DNA from: Enterocloster clostridioformis
Lineage (GTDB): Bacteria > Bacillota > Clostridia > Lachnospirales > Lachnospiraceae
Direction: 5' to 3'
DNA: 64,000 nt
Assembly (NCBI RefSeq): GCF_020297485.1
Contig: NZ_JAIWZC010000001.1
Span: 620,001-684,000, forward strand
Under the pieces are notes generated by a model that had not been told where the DNA came from, did not search any database, and saw only the letters and a list, made by a program, of their open reading frames with translations. The position numbers and the translations under genes were made by a program. Below are positions 50,577 through 59,196 of this stretch, piece by piece (positions within the stretch are counted from its first letter, which is position 1; each line of letters starts with the position of its first letter).

Positions 50577-51924
50577 CAGGTGCATGAAAAGCGTTCCCGT
50601 ATCCCTGAATAATCCTTCAATTGAAAAAAATCAGGATCTCTGTGCAGACTGCGGCCATTGCCTGGCCGTGTGCTCGGAAGAAATCGGCGTTGCCCGGCAA
50701 TGGGCAGATAAAAGTGCAGACGCTTTTTCCTGCATCCACTGCGGGCAGTGCGCGGCAGTCTGTCCGGAGCGGGCAATCCGCGGTAAAAGCCACTGGAGAG
50801 AGGTGGTCAGGGCAATCAATGACCCGCAGAAGATTGTTGTTTTTTCTACGGCTCCATCTGTTCGTGTGGGATTGGGGGAGTGCTTCGGAGGACGGCCCGG
50901 AGACTTTGTGGAAGGCCGTATGGTATCGGCCCTCAGGGAGCTGGGGGCGGATTATGTACTGGACGTGGCATTTTCGGCAGATTTGACAATCATGGAAGAA
51001 GGAACGGAATTTCTCAGGCGTTTTCTGACCGGGAGCCATCCGCTGCCCCAGTTTACAAGCTGTTGTCCGGCCTGGGTAAAGTATGTGGAAACATTTCATC
51101 CTGAACGGATTGGATGCCTGTCCAGTGCAAAAAGTCCCATCAGCATGCAGGGAGCACTGATAAAAACATATTTTGCCCGGGAGCAGGGGATTGACCCCGG
51201 ACGGATTGTGAATGTCGCGGTTGCCCCCTGTACAGCCAAGAAGTTTGAGATATCCAGGGAGGAACTGTGTTCTTCCGGAATATACCAGGGCATACCAGGG
51301 CTTATGGATAATGATTATGTGCTGACAACCAGGGAACTGGCAGAATGGATTACGGAATCAGGCATTGAATTTTACGGCCTGGACCCATCTTCCTTTGACT
51401 CCCTGATGGGAGAAGGAAGCGGGGCAGGCGTGATTTTCGGCAATACGGGAGGCGTCATGGAAGCCGCCCTGCGCATGGCGTATTCCGTTGTAAGCGGAAA
51501 GGAGCCAATGGACCTGCTGCTTAAGTACCGGCCTGTCAGGGGGCTGGATCAGGTAAAGGAGACCGTGGTGTCCCTTGGAGGACGGGATGTGCGCGCCGCG
51601 GTTATCTACGGTACCAGGGCAGCGGAGCAGCTGATTGAGACAGGGAACATTGACTCCTATGATTTTGTGGAGGTAATGACCTGTCCCGGAGGGTGTATCA
51701 GCGGCGGCGGACAGCCGGACAACGGCGTTCTGCCGGTTCCGGACCGGCTGAGAATGGAAAGAATTAAATCTCTCTATCGGGCGGATGAACAGAGAATGGT
51801 CAGGAGTTCCCTTGATAACCGGGAAATAAAGCGTCTGTATGAAAGATTCCTGGGAGAACCCATGGGCGAGCTGGCACAGACACTGCTTCACACCTGTTAT
51901 CACAGCAGAAAAGGCGGAAAATAA
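50569..51924 (+). CDS. [FeFe] hydrogenase, monomeric with two N-terminal [4Fe-4S] clusters
   Basis: A 451-residue enzyme. Ferredoxin-type clusters at the N-terminus: CADCGHCLAVC (25-35) and CIHCGQCAAVCPE (55-67). H-cluster motifs: L1 TSCCPAW (163-169, C165/C166), L2 APCTAKKFE (C221, with Ala in place of the usual Met), L3 EVMTCPGGCISGGGQP (C372, C376). A C-terminal extension of about 60 residues ends KGGK. The domain set fits small M2-like/group B enzymes of gut anaerobes more than the large CpI type. The 8-bp overlap with the CODH homologue implies coupled translation and likely electron transfer between the two. Maturases HydEFG are not in the window. Confidence 0.9.
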   Translation: MSDRCMKSVPVSLNNPSIEKNQDLCADCGHCLAVCSEEIGVARQWADKSADAFSCIHCGQCAAVCPERAIRGKSHWREVVRAINDPQKIVVFSTAPSVRVGLGECFGGRPGDFVEGRMVSALRELGADYVLDVAFSADLTIMEEGTEFLRRFLTGSHPLPQFTSCCPAWVKYVETFHPERIGCLSSAKSPISMQGALIKTYFAREQGIDPGRIVNVAVAPCTAKKFEISREELCSSGIYQGIPGLMDNDYVLTTRELAEWITESGIEFYGLDPSSFDSLMGEGSGAGVIFGNTGGVMEAALRMAYSVVSGKEPMDLLLKYRPVRGLDQVKETVVSLGGRDVRAAVIYGTRAAEQLIETGNIDSYDFVEVMTCPGGCISGGGQPDNGVLPVPDRLRMERIKSLYRADEQRMVRSSLDNREIKRLYERFLGEPMGELAQTLLHTCYHSRKGGK

Positions 51925-51977
51925 ACACAGAACGATCTTAGGTATACGAAAAAGTGCAATATTTGGATAAAATCGGC

Positions 51978-52006
51978 TTGTATCTCCAATTCTGTCAGTA
52001 TATAAT
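51978..52006 (+). promoter_or_regulatory. Promoter of pta-ackA
   Basis: TTGTAT (51978-51983), 17-bp spacer, TATAAT (52001-52006), 43 bp before pta. Confidence 0.8.
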
Positions 52007-52049
52007 AAAGACGTATGCTTAAATACACCAAGGAAAGGGGTAAATTATC

Positions 52050-53045
52050 ATGGGATTTATCGATTTAGTTAAAGCTCGTGCCAGGGCTGACAAAAAGACC
52101 ATAGTACTGCCAGAGTCTATGGACAGGAGAACCTGGGAGGCGGCCGAAACGATATTAAAAGAGGACATCGCCAATCTGATTATCATAGGAACACCGGAGG
52201 ATATTGCAGACCACAGCAAGGGACTGGATGTATCAGGAGCAACAGTGATCAATCCTCAGACCTATGAGAAGACTCAGGAGTATATTGATTTATTTGTAGA
52301 GCTGAGGAAATCGAAGGGAATGACACCGGAAAAGGCAAAGGAAATCATCATGTCCGATTATGCCTACTACGGCTGTCTTATGATTAAAAACGGAGACGCG
52401 GACGGATTGGTTTCCGGCGCCTGCCACTCCACGGCCGACACATTAAGGCCATGCCTGCAGATTGTCAAGACAAAACCAGGCACAAAACTGGTATCCGCAT
52501 TCTTCCTCATGGTAGTTCCGGACTGCGAGTACGGAGCAGATGGAACCTTTATTTTTGCCGATTCAGGACTGAACCAGAACCCGAATCCGGAAGAGCTGGC
52601 AGCAATCGCCAAATCATCGGCTGATTCATTTGAACTGCTGGTGCAGAAGGAGGCAAGGGTTGCCATGCTGTCCCATTCAACCAAGGGATCTGCTAAGCAT
52701 CCCGATGTGGACAAGGTAGTGGAAGCCACCAGAATCGCAAAAGAGCTTTATCCGGAGCTGAAGCTGGACGGGGAACTCCAGTTAGATGCAGCCCTTGTAC
52801 CGGAGGTTGCTTCCTCAAAGGCGCCGGGCAGCGAAGTGGCAGGCAAGGCAAATGTACTGATGTTCCCGGATCTGGATGCCGGTAATATCGGATACAAGCT
52901 GGTTCAGAGACTGGCTAAGGCAGAGGCTTACGGCCCTGTTACCCAGGGAATCGCAAAGCCGGTTAACGATTTATCCAGGGGTTGTTGTGCAGATGATATT
53001 GTGGGTGTAGTAGCAATTACAGCCGTTCAGGCACAGGCTGAATAG
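52050..53045 (+). CDS. pta: Phosphate acetyltransferase
   Basis: A 331-residue short-form Pta converting acetyl-CoA and phosphate to acetyl phosphate and CoA. Typical segments: IVLPESMDRRTWEAAETILK, GLVSGACHSTADTLRPCLQI, SAFFLMVVPD, MLSHSTKGSAKHPDVDKV, ELQLDAALVPEVA, ANVLMFPDLDAGNIGYKLVQ and the end RGCCADDIVGVVAITAVQAQ. AAGGAAAGGGGTAAATTATC precedes the ATG. With ackA it yields ATP by substrate-level phosphorylation, and could also take acyl-CoA from the BMC pathway downstream. Confidence 0.96.
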   Translation: MGFIDLVKARARADKKTIVLPESMDRRTWEAAETILKEDIANLIIIGTPEDIADHSKGLDVSGATVINPQTYEKTQEYIDLFVELRKSKGMTPEKAKEIIMSDYAYYGCLMIKNGDADGLVSGACHSTADTLRPCLQIVKTKPGTKLVSAFFLMVVPDCEYGADGTFIFADSGLNQNPNPEELAAIAKSSADSFELLVQKEARVAMLSHSTKGSAKHPDVDKVVEATRIAKELYPELKLDGELQLDAALVPEVASSKAPGSEVAGKANVLMFPDLDAGNIGYKLVQRLAKAEAYGPVTQGIAKPVNDLSRGCCADDIVGVVAITAVQAQAE

Positions 53046-53069
53046 GCCGGAATAAAGGAGGAGATATCA

Positions 53070-54263
53070 ATGAATATATTAGTTATTAACTGTGGGAGCT
53101 CATCATTAAAGTATCAGCTGATTGATTCGGCATCAGAGGCTGTGCTTGCAAAGGGACTTTGCGAAAGAATCGGTATTGAGGGAAGCCAGATTACTTATCA
53201 GCCGGCAGGAGGAGAAAAGGAGGTAACCGTTTCTCCCATGCCTACCCATACTCAGGCTATCCAGATGGTATTAGATGCCCTGACCAATGATAAGACAGGC
53301 GTGATTAAGAGCCTGGACGAAGTAGGGGCAGTGGGTCACAGAATCGTTCATGGAGGAGAAGCATTTACCGCCTCTACCCTGATTACGGAAGATGCAGTTA
53401 AGGCGATTGAGGAGTGCAGCGATTTGGCGCCTCTTCACAATCCTGCCAACCTGATCGGCATCCGTGCCTGCCAGGAACTGATGCCCAACACTCCAATGGT
53501 AGGTGTGTTTGATACAGCCTTCCATCAGACCATGCCGGAGAAAGCATACCTGTATGGACTTCCCTACGAGTATTATGAGAAATACAAGGTGAGAAGATAC
53601 GGTTTCCACGGGACAAGCCACAGCTATGTGTCAAAGAGAACGGCAGAGATCCTTGGACGTCCTTATGATTCCCTTAAAACAGTGGTTTGCCACCTGGGCA
53701 ACGGCTCCAGCATCTCAGCTGTCCTCAACGGAAAATCCGTGGACACCAGCATGGGACTGACTCCATTAGAGGGACTTGTGATGGGAACCAGAAGCGGCGA
53801 TGTGGATCCGGGCGCCCTGCAGTTCATCATGCACAAAGAGAATATGGACATTGACCAGATGTTAAACGTACTGAACAAGAAGTCAGGCGTATACGGTATG
53901 TCCGGTGTTTCCAGCGACTTCCGCGATGTGGAGAACGCTGCAAATGAAGGCAATAAGAAGGCAGAAGCCGCACTGGAATCATTTGCCTACCGTGTAGCTA
54001 AATACGTGGGAGCATACGCAGCAGCAATGAGCGGCGTGGACGCCATTGCGTTCACTGCAGGCGTAGGCGAGAACGACAAGATTACCAGGAAGAAAGTATG
54101 CGGATATCTGGCATTCCTGGGAATTGAGATTGACGACGAGGCCAATTCAAAGAGGGGACAGGAAATCGTGATTTCGGCTCCCGGTTCCAAGGTAAGCGTA
54201 CTGGTTATTCCTACCAATGAGGAGCTGGCAATTGCAAGGGAAACACTTGCGTTAGTGAAATAG
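53070..54263 (+). CDS. ackA: Acetate kinase
   Basis: A 397-residue ASKHA-fold kinase making acetate and ATP from acetyl phosphate. Visible: N-terminal [64 protein letters not shown] (catalytic region), [70 protein letters not shown] precedes the ATG, 24 bp after pta. Confidence 0.97.
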   Translation: MNILVINCGSSSLKYQLIDSASEAVLAKGLCERIGIEGSQITYQPAGGEKEVTVSPMPTHTQAIQMVLDALTNDKTGVIKSLDEVGAVGHRIVHGGEAFTASTLITEDAVKAIEECSDLAPLHNPANLIGIRACQELMPNTPMVGVFDTAFHQTMPEKAYLYGLPYEYYEKYKVRRYGFHGTSHSYVSKRTAEILGRPYDSLKTVVCHLGNGSSISAVLNGKSVDTSMGLTPLEGLVMGTRSGDVDPGALQFIMHKENMDIDQMLNVLNKKSGVYGMSGVSSDFRDVENAANEGNKKAEAALESFAYRVAKYVGAYAAAMSGVDAIAFTAGVGENDKITRKKVCGYLAFLGIEIDDEANSKRGQEIVISAPGSKVSVLVIPTNEELAIARETLALVK

Positions 54264-54280
54264 TATAAGGGAATGGTGAG

Positions 54281-54326
54281 AAGCCGGTGTACATGTAATT
54301 TCGAGACATGTACACCGGCTTTTTGC
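54281..54326 (+). terminator. Terminator of pta-ackA
   Basis: A perfect 16-bp stem (54281-54296 with 54305-54320) followed by TTTTTG. The remaining 190 bp to the next gene show nothing I can name. Confidence 0.93.
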
Positions 54327-54517
54327 TGTCCGTTTTTATCTTGAAAAAGGAAGGAAGATGTCTTGATAATACCTGTTTTTCGTATGGATAAGATAAGGAA
54401 AAACAGTACTTTGGATGTTAAAATCATTATAACAAAATTGCAGGGAAAGGAGGGAAGGAGACATACAAGGGGACTGCCTGAAGGCAGATTAAAAAAGAGA
54501 AGGGAGAATACAAACAT

Positions 54518-55402
54518 ATGAATTTGTTTGCATTAGTAGCATCATTTGGGGGAGGAATTATAGGAGCGTATATGGGAGCACTTCCTGCATTTATTTTAAC
54601 CGGCGTCATTGCTATAGCAGGGTCGGTGGCAGCCATGGCGGGAGGCGCAGACATGACAGTGGGATTTATTGCTTTTGGCTCCTATCTTGGTCCCCATATC
54701 GCCTTTGCCGGTGGTGTGGCGGCTTCCGCCTACGCAGGCAGGACAAAGAAGCTGGGCAGCGGAACTGACATTCTGTCTTGTCTGAATGGACTGGCAGACC
54801 CTGCTACACTGCTGGTAGGCGGTGTGTTTGGTGTAATAGGTTTTCTCATTCATTATCTGATTGGGACGGTTCTTCACCTGAATACAGATCTTCCCGGATT
54901 TACCGTCATTTTGTCAGCCGTCATTGCCCGCCTGGTGTTTGGCTCCGGCGGCCTTATAGGAAAGGCTGCGCCTGGTGAGTCCAGAGAGTATTTTACCAGC
55001 GGCAGGGGAATGCTCTGTAATGTAATCCTTGGTCTGGGGCTGGGAACCACAACCGGCTTTGTGTATCAGGCGCTTCTGGATGGCGGGGCATCAGCAGTAG
55101 TCATAGGCAGTTATCCGGTACTCTGCTTCGGAATAGCAGCTGTTTCACTGATTTTTGCCCAGACAGGATTTGCCATGCCGGCAACACATCACATTGCTCT
55201 GATTTCTGCATTGGCAGCGGTTTCCTCACAAAATCCTGTTATGGGTATTGTATTTGGAATACTGACCTCACTGTTCGGTGATTTTGTGGGAAAGACATTT
55301 AATAGCTGCTGCGACACCCATATAGACCCTCCGGCCTTTACTATCTTTGTTTTTACTTTTATTGTAAACATAATGTTTGGAAGCGGATTCTTCAGCGTTT
55401 AA
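54518..55402 (+). CDS. Polytopic membrane protein of unknown function
   Basis: A 294-residue protein with about nine hydrophobic segments (LFALVASFGGGIIGAYMGAL, PAFILTGVIAIAGSVAAMAG, ATLLVGGVFGVIGFLIHYLI, and others) and small-residue-rich loops. Conserved-looking polar motifs CDTHIDPPAFTIF and MPATHHIALISALA lie near the C-terminus. I do not recognise a family with certainty; it looks like a Clostridial integral membrane protein of the DUF7973 type. AGAAGGGAGAATACAAAC precedes the ATG. It stands between ackA and the convergent Prx-Grx gene, overlapping its end by 4 bp. Confidence 0.82.
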   Translation: MNLFALVASFGGGIIGAYMGALPAFILTGVIAIAGSVAAMAGGADMTVGFIAFGSYLGPHIAFAGGVAASAYAGRTKKLGSGTDILSCLNGLADPATLLVGGVFGVIGFLIHYLIGTVLHLNTDLPGFTVILSAVIARLVFGSGGLIGKAAPGESREYFTSGRGMLCNVILGLGLGTTTGFVYQALLDGGASAVVIGSYPVLCFGIAAVSLIFAQTGFAMPATHHIALISALAAVSSQNPVMGIVFGILTSLFGDFVGKTFNSCCDTHIDPPAFTIFVFTFIVNIMFGSGFFSV

Positions 55403-56184
55403 AGCAGAAGCTCCTTGATTTTATCCAGACGGAACCCGGATATCTCATTGCTGCCAATGACGGTTACGGGAAGGGCCGTGTAGCCTCGGCTGTCCATGAA
55501 AGCCTGTCCTTTTGCGTCGTTTTCCAGATTGATTTCCTCGAAGGAAATTCCGTTGCCGGATAAGAATTCCTTGACCTGGCGGCAGTAGGAACAGCCGGGA
55601 AGGGTATAGATCCTCACTGTTTGGTCAGTAGAGAAGGCGTCAGGGAGAGCGTTACTGTCCTCTTTCAGAGGCTGGCTTCCAATGGTCCAGTTAGCCCCGC
55701 AGAGCGAACCTGTCTGCAGCGCCTTTAAAACGCGCAGAACCTCCTGGGTGTTTCTGCCAATATTATTGTCATGAATTACGCTGTAGCGGATTATCTGGTC
55801 CGGGTCAATGATGAACAGGCCCCGCAGCGCAACACCCTGGTCCTCCAGAAGAACGCCGTAGCCAGCAGACATGGACAGGGTCTTATCAGCGCCCAGTGGA
55901 TATCCAATCCGGCCCAGGCCGTTTCTAATCCATGCCTGATGGGTATACTCACTGTCTGTGCTTACGGCAAGCAGTCTGGCATCCGCATCTTCAAACAGAC
56001 GCAGGTCATTGCTGAAGGAAGTGAGCTCAGTAGGGCAGACAAATGTAAAGTCCATAGGATAGAAGAACAGGACCAGCCAATGGCCTTTATAGGTATCAAG
56101 GCTTACGTCAATAAAATCTTCTCCATCCCCGGAGACCGCTTTTAAATGAAAATCAGGAGCTTTTTTTCCAATGATTCGGTTCAA
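55399..56184 (-). CDS. Peroxiredoxin-glutaredoxin fusion protein
   Basis: About 261 residues: a 2-Cys/AhpC-type peroxiredoxin (peroxidatic Cys in FYPMDFTFVCPTEL, resolving-type Cys in QTGSLCGANW) joined to a C-terminal glutaredoxin (about 180-261) with the CxxC motif YTLPGCSYCRQVKEFL and TALPVTVIG. It should reduce peroxides using its own glutaredoxin domain. TTG start at 56184 is chosen because AAAGGAGG lies 8 bases before it; the ATG at 56208 would place that motif inside the gene. Divergent from a small CxxC protein, with a palindrome between them. Confidence 0.9.
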   Translation of the reverse strand: MNRIIGKKAPDFHLKAVSGDGEDFIDVSLDTYKGHWLVLFFYPMDFTFVCPTELTSFSNDLRLFEDADARLLAVSTDSEYTHQAWIRNGLGRIGYPLGADKTLSMSAGYGVLLEDQGVALRGLFIIDPDQIIRYSVIHDNNIGRNTQEVLRVLKALQTGSLCGANWTIGSQPLKEDSNALPDAFSTDQTVRIYTLPGCSYCRQVKEFLSGNGISFEEINLENDAKGQAFMDSRGYTALPVTVIGSNEISGFRLDKIKELLL

Positions 56185-56220
56185 TCTTGATTCCTCCTTT
56201 ATATGCATGATGATTTCCGT

Positions 56221-56234
56221 TATAATGATATCAT
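56221..56234. promoter_or_regulatory. Promoter/palindrome between Prx-Grx and the CxxC protein
   Basis: TATAAT (56221-56226) overlaps the perfect palindrome ATGATATCAT (56225-56234), in an AT-rich setting like Fur/PerR boxes (TTATAATGATATCATAA). It lies in the 92-bp region between two divergent genes, one for peroxide defence, so PerR-type control is plausible but unproven. Confidence 0.45.
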
Positions 56235-56276
56235 AAATAGAGGAGAAATACACCACGTTTTTAAGGAGGCAACGGT

Positions 56277-56447
56277 ATGAGCGATAAAAAATATTCCGGT
56301 AATTTTTACAAGACGGATAAGATAGAAGAGACTCCGGACGATTGTCCAAGCTGCATCTATCAAAATAAGAAGGCAAAGAAGGATCCGGATGAATGCCCCA
56401 ACTGTTATTACATTCCCAATAAGGAGAAGAAGGAAGGGCAGGAATAA
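56277..56447 (+). CDS. Small double-CxxC protein (56 aa), probable zinc or iron ribbon
   Basis: ATG with TTTAAGGAGGCAACGGT upstream opens a 56-residue frame containing DDCPSCIYQNKK and DECPNCYYIPNK, two CPxC pairs 18 residues apart in a charged, soluble protein. Two such knuckles can bind one metal. It is divergent from the Prx-Grx gene and ends before a strong terminator. Function unknown; a rubredoxin-like or metal-sensing role is a guess. Confidence 0.75.
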   Translation: MSDKKYSGNFYKTDKIEETPDDCPSCIYQNKKAKKDPDECPNCYYIPNKEKKEGQE

Positions 56448-56516
56448 CTGGATATAAGGCTTCCAATGGCCGCATAAAAGGCCGTATACAAAGCCTTATG
56501 TAAGACCGGAAACGGG

Positions 56517-56560
56517 AAAGACAGGAGACATCTGAAGGCTTCAGTGTTTCCTGTCTTTTT
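56517..56560 (+). terminator. Terminator after the CxxC protein
   Basis: AAAGACAGGA (56517-56526) pairs with TCCTGTCTTT (56549-56558); an inner CTGAAG/CTTCAG and TTTTTATA follow. Confidence 0.88.
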
Positions 56561-56580
56561 ATATGGTTAATTATAATGGA

Positions 56581-57039
56581 TTAGTCCGCTGATAATGCAT
56601 ATCTGGCCACGGCCATATCCTGCTCCACGGTACCGCCGGATACTCCCAGGCCGCCGATTAAGCTTCCGTTCTTCATAATGGGGAGTCCTCCGCCGAAGAT
56701 ACAGAACCTGCCAGGATGAGTCTGCTGGAGGCCGTATAAAGGCTGTCCCGGCAGGATATCCCTGGCAGCGTCCTCGGTCGGTGCGCGGAGGGCTGCTGCC
56801 GTATATGCCTTTGAATATGATATGGAAATGCTGGCCAGGAGGGAATCATCCATCCGATGCATAGCAACCATATTTCCTCCCTGGTCCACCACTGTGATGA
56901 CCATGGGGACATGGATGCTTTCAGCCATTTTCTCGGCTTTTTCAATCAGCCGCAGAGCTTCCTTCAGACATAAGCCCTGAGGCTTCAGAACGTCTAACAG
57001 GGCAGCTGTTATTTCCTTTGCTGCGTATGTATCATTCAT
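56581..57039 (-). CDS. GlcG/HbpS-family heme-binding-type protein (PduO C-terminal-like)
   Basis: A 152-residue single-domain protein of the DUF336 family, also found as the C-terminal part of PduO in propanediol microcompartments. Family landmarks: MVITVVDQGGNMVAMHRMDD, SISYSKAYTAAALRAPTED, and GGGLPIMKNGSLIGGLGVSG. TAAGGAGGTAAAACC precedes the ATG. It follows the PduT-like gene on the minus strand by 15 bp, so it belongs to the BMC locus. Whether it binds heme, flavin or a corrinoid is open; the pathway here is B12-independent. Confidence 0.9.
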   Translation of the reverse strand: MNDTYAAKEITAALLDVLKPQGLCLKEALRLIEKAEKMAESIHVPMVITVVDQGGNMVAMHRMDDSLLASISISYSKAYTAAALRAPTEDAARDILPGQPLYGLQQTHPGRFCIFGGGLPIMKNGSLIGGLGVSGGTVEQDMAVARYALSAD

Positions 57040-57054
57040 GGTTTTACCTCCTTA

Positions 57055-57600
57055 TCAGAACAGACTGCGGTACAGTTCCCTGTCCGGGTGTGCAATCACG
57101 ACCTTCTCCACCAGAGCTCCGCTGCTTTCCGCTGTTTTTGCCCCTGCCTCCACACTTTCTTCCACTGCACCCACATCCCCGGTAAAAGTGACAAAGGATT
57201 TTCCTCCGATGCCTGTACCCAGCCGAATCTCAATCAGTGAGACGCTGGCTGCCTTGGCAGCTGCATCGGCTGCAATGATGGCGCCTGTGACAGAGAAGAA
57301 TTCCAGGATACCCAAGGCTTTCAGGCTGGAAGGCATGGCGGACATGCTGATGGCCTCAATCACCTGGGGATGTACCCTGGGAATGAGAAGACGGTCCACC
57401 ACATTGGCCTTAGCACTTTCCTCGCCAGTCCTTAAAGCCGATTCCACGGCCGAAACCTCCCCTGTTATTAATATCTGATACTTGCCCGGACAGCTGGGTC
57501 TTGCAGAGACAAGCCTGATTTCCGCCGCTTTAAGCATCATGTCTGCTGCCAGGATACCTTTGGCAATGCTGTTTAACTCTAAAAAACCGATGGTAATCAT
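57055..57600 (-). CDS. pduT: PduT-like BMC-T shell protein with iron-sulfur pore
   Basis: A 181-residue tandem BMC-domain trimer protein (domain 1 about 1-88: TIGFLELNSIAKGILAADMM; domain 2 about 93-178: ALGILEFFSVTGAIIAADAA). Cys37 in SARPSCPGKYQ sits at the place of the pore cysteine (Cys38) that holds a [4Fe-4S] cluster in Salmonella PduT, so it can pass electrons through the shell. It lies 17 bp after the PduS-like gene, its usual electron partner. AGGAGGAATATCTT precedes the ATG. Confidence 0.93.
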   Translation of the reverse strand: MITIGFLELNSIAKGILAADMMLKAAEIRLVSARPSCPGKYQILITGEVSAVESALRTGEESAKANVVDRLLIPRVHPQVIEAISMSAMPSSLKALGILEFFSVTGAIIAADAAAKAASVSLIEIRLGTGIGGKSFVTFTGDVGAVEESVEAGAKTAESSGALVEKVVIAHPDRELYRSLF

Positions 57601-57617
57601 AAGATATTCCTCCTATA

Positions 57618-58970
57618 CTACTGCCTGTCAGCAGAGATGACAATTTCAGTTTCGGTGACCTGGGTAACGGTTCCGGATATGCTTGCGTGGATGTTGGCAC
57701 CCAGCGCCTGTTCCGGGATTCCTCCAATCAGCTGACCGCGTGCAACTTTGGCGCCCGGCTGTACCTTGGGCACGTTTGGCGCCCCGATGTGCTGCCTGAG
57801 GGATATACGCACAAAATCGGGCTCTGCGGTCACCAAACGGTCAATGTGATAGTCGTAATACGGGTCAACGCCCAGACGGATTGCCATACGCTTAGATGGC
57901 GCTTTCCTCCAGTTTCGCTCTTCCAGCTGCGTAAAGGTTCCGGAAGGCTTTTGGTAGCGGTACATATTCTGCCGGAGCAGATTTTTGATATAGATATTGA
58001 CCTGGCGGGGCTGAAGGCCCATGGGACAGGCATAGGTTTCACATAAGCCGCATTCACTGCATATCATGGCCTGTTTTACATGCTCATCCTCCAACACATC
58101 CTGGGGAGACTGGGCATATGCCAGCCTTCGCATGATCATGTGGGGCTTTATGGGGTGGCCCGTAAGGTAGCGCGGACACATCTGGGTGCAGCAGGAGCAT
58201 TGGATGCAGCACATTTTGGCCCGCTTCAGGGTAACAGATACCGGAATATAATGCTGTTTTACCAGGGGAGTATCATCAGCCACAATGATATAACCGGATG
58301 TTGTTTTGGTGACAGTCAGACCGGCGGCTTCTTTCATATCATAACATTTTCCCATCATGGGTCCTCCGGCAATTACGTGATAGGAAGAAAGCGGACTTCC
58401 TCCTGCCAGGGAAAGGCACTCTGTAAAGGGTGTTCCCAGGGGGGCGCGGACAATGCATGGGCCTCCGACGGCGCCTGTGACAGTCAGGTATTTATCAGTA
58501 AAGGGCTGCCCCTGGGCAGCATTGAAAATGGAGTAGACTGTGGCCAGATTGGAGACAACGGCTCCCACATCAAGGGGGATTCCGGAGGGAGGAACCGTAC
58601 GGCCCGTGATATCGCAGACCATGATCTGCTCATCGCCGGCCGGATAAAAGTTTTTTATCCGGTAAAGCCTGACAGAACTGCCAAGATCTTTGATAGCGGC
58701 CTCCAGGGAAGCAATTTCCTCTGAATATGTTTCCTTCAGTGCAATATATCGTTTTCCTGCCTGCACCATGTCGCCAATCATGCCGGCGGCGGCAACAATC
58801 TCTTTAGCTTTGTGAATCATGAGCCAGCGGTCGGTACGCAGAAGCGGCTCACATTCGGCGGCATTGACAATGAGATATTCCACGGTACAGTTCAGCTTGA
58901 CATGGGCAGGGAAACCGGCTCCGCCGCACCCGACGATCCCCGCTTCTTTTATTTGTTCTAACAGCGTCAT
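57618..58970 (-). CDS. pduS: PduS-like RnfC-type NADH/flavin iron-sulfur electron-transfer protein
   Basis: About 450 residues. An RnfC-type FMN/NADH part (GIVGCGGAGFPAHVKLNC at the N-terminus, GDEQIMVCDITGR), two [4Fe-4S] sites (CCIQCSCCTQMCPRYLTGHP and CSECGLCETYACPMG, about 275-330), and a C-terminal SLBB/barrel part (GAKVARGQLIGGIPEQALGA). In B12-type Pdu it reduces cobalamin; here, with a B12-independent glycyl radical dehydratase, it more likely moves electrons between NADH and the shell Fe-S site of PduT. ATG 58970 has AAGGGAGATATAT upstream. Confidence 0.92.
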   Translation of the reverse strand: MTLLEQIKEAGIVGCGGAGFPAHVKLNCTVEYLIVNAAECEPLLRTDRWLMIHKAKEIVAAAGMIGDMVQAGKRYIALKETYSEEIASLEAAIKDLGSSVRLYRIKNFYPAGDEQIMVCDITGRTVPPSGIPLDVGAVVSNLATVYSIFNAAQGQPFTDKYLTVTGAVGGPCIVRAPLGTPFTECLSLAGGSPLSSYHVIAGGPMMGKCYDMKEAAGLTVTKTTSGYIIVADDTPLVKQHYIPVSVTLKRAKMCCIQCSCCTQMCPRYLTGHPIKPHMIMRRLAYAQSPQDVLEDEHVKQAMICSECGLCETYACPMGLQPRQVNIYIKNLLRQNMYRYQKPSGTFTQLEERNWRKAPSKRMAIRLGVDPYYDYHIDRLVTAEPDFVRISLRQHIGAPNVPKVQPGAKVARGQLIGGIPEQALGANIHASISGTVTQVTETEIVISADRQ

Positions 58971-59055
58971 ATATATCTCCCTTCGTATATCATTAAACAC
59001 CCGTTCTCATTCATTATAAAGAAAAAAGACATCCCGTACAATGAATGGCCAGTCT

Positions 59056-59111
59056 AAAAAACGGTATTATCCAAACCTGACTGTTCCAGGAGAGAAAGGT
59101 CTGGATAATAC
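59056..59111 (-). terminator. Attenuator-like terminator hairpin in the pduS leader
   Basis: On the minus strand GTATTATCCA (59111-59102) pairs perfectly with TGGATAATAC (59073-59064); four further pairs lie inside after one mismatch, and six T follow (59061-59056). It lies 86-141 bp upstream of the pduS start with no gene ahead of it on that strand, so it can act as a leader terminator controlled by antitermination, or simply stop antisense transcription. Confidence 0.6.
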
Positions 59112-59196
59112 AATAAATCAGTTTGTCTATTACTAAGGGAAAAACTTTGCGTGATGTTACAATATAAAAATAAAGTCGGAAAGGTGATGGAGATAA

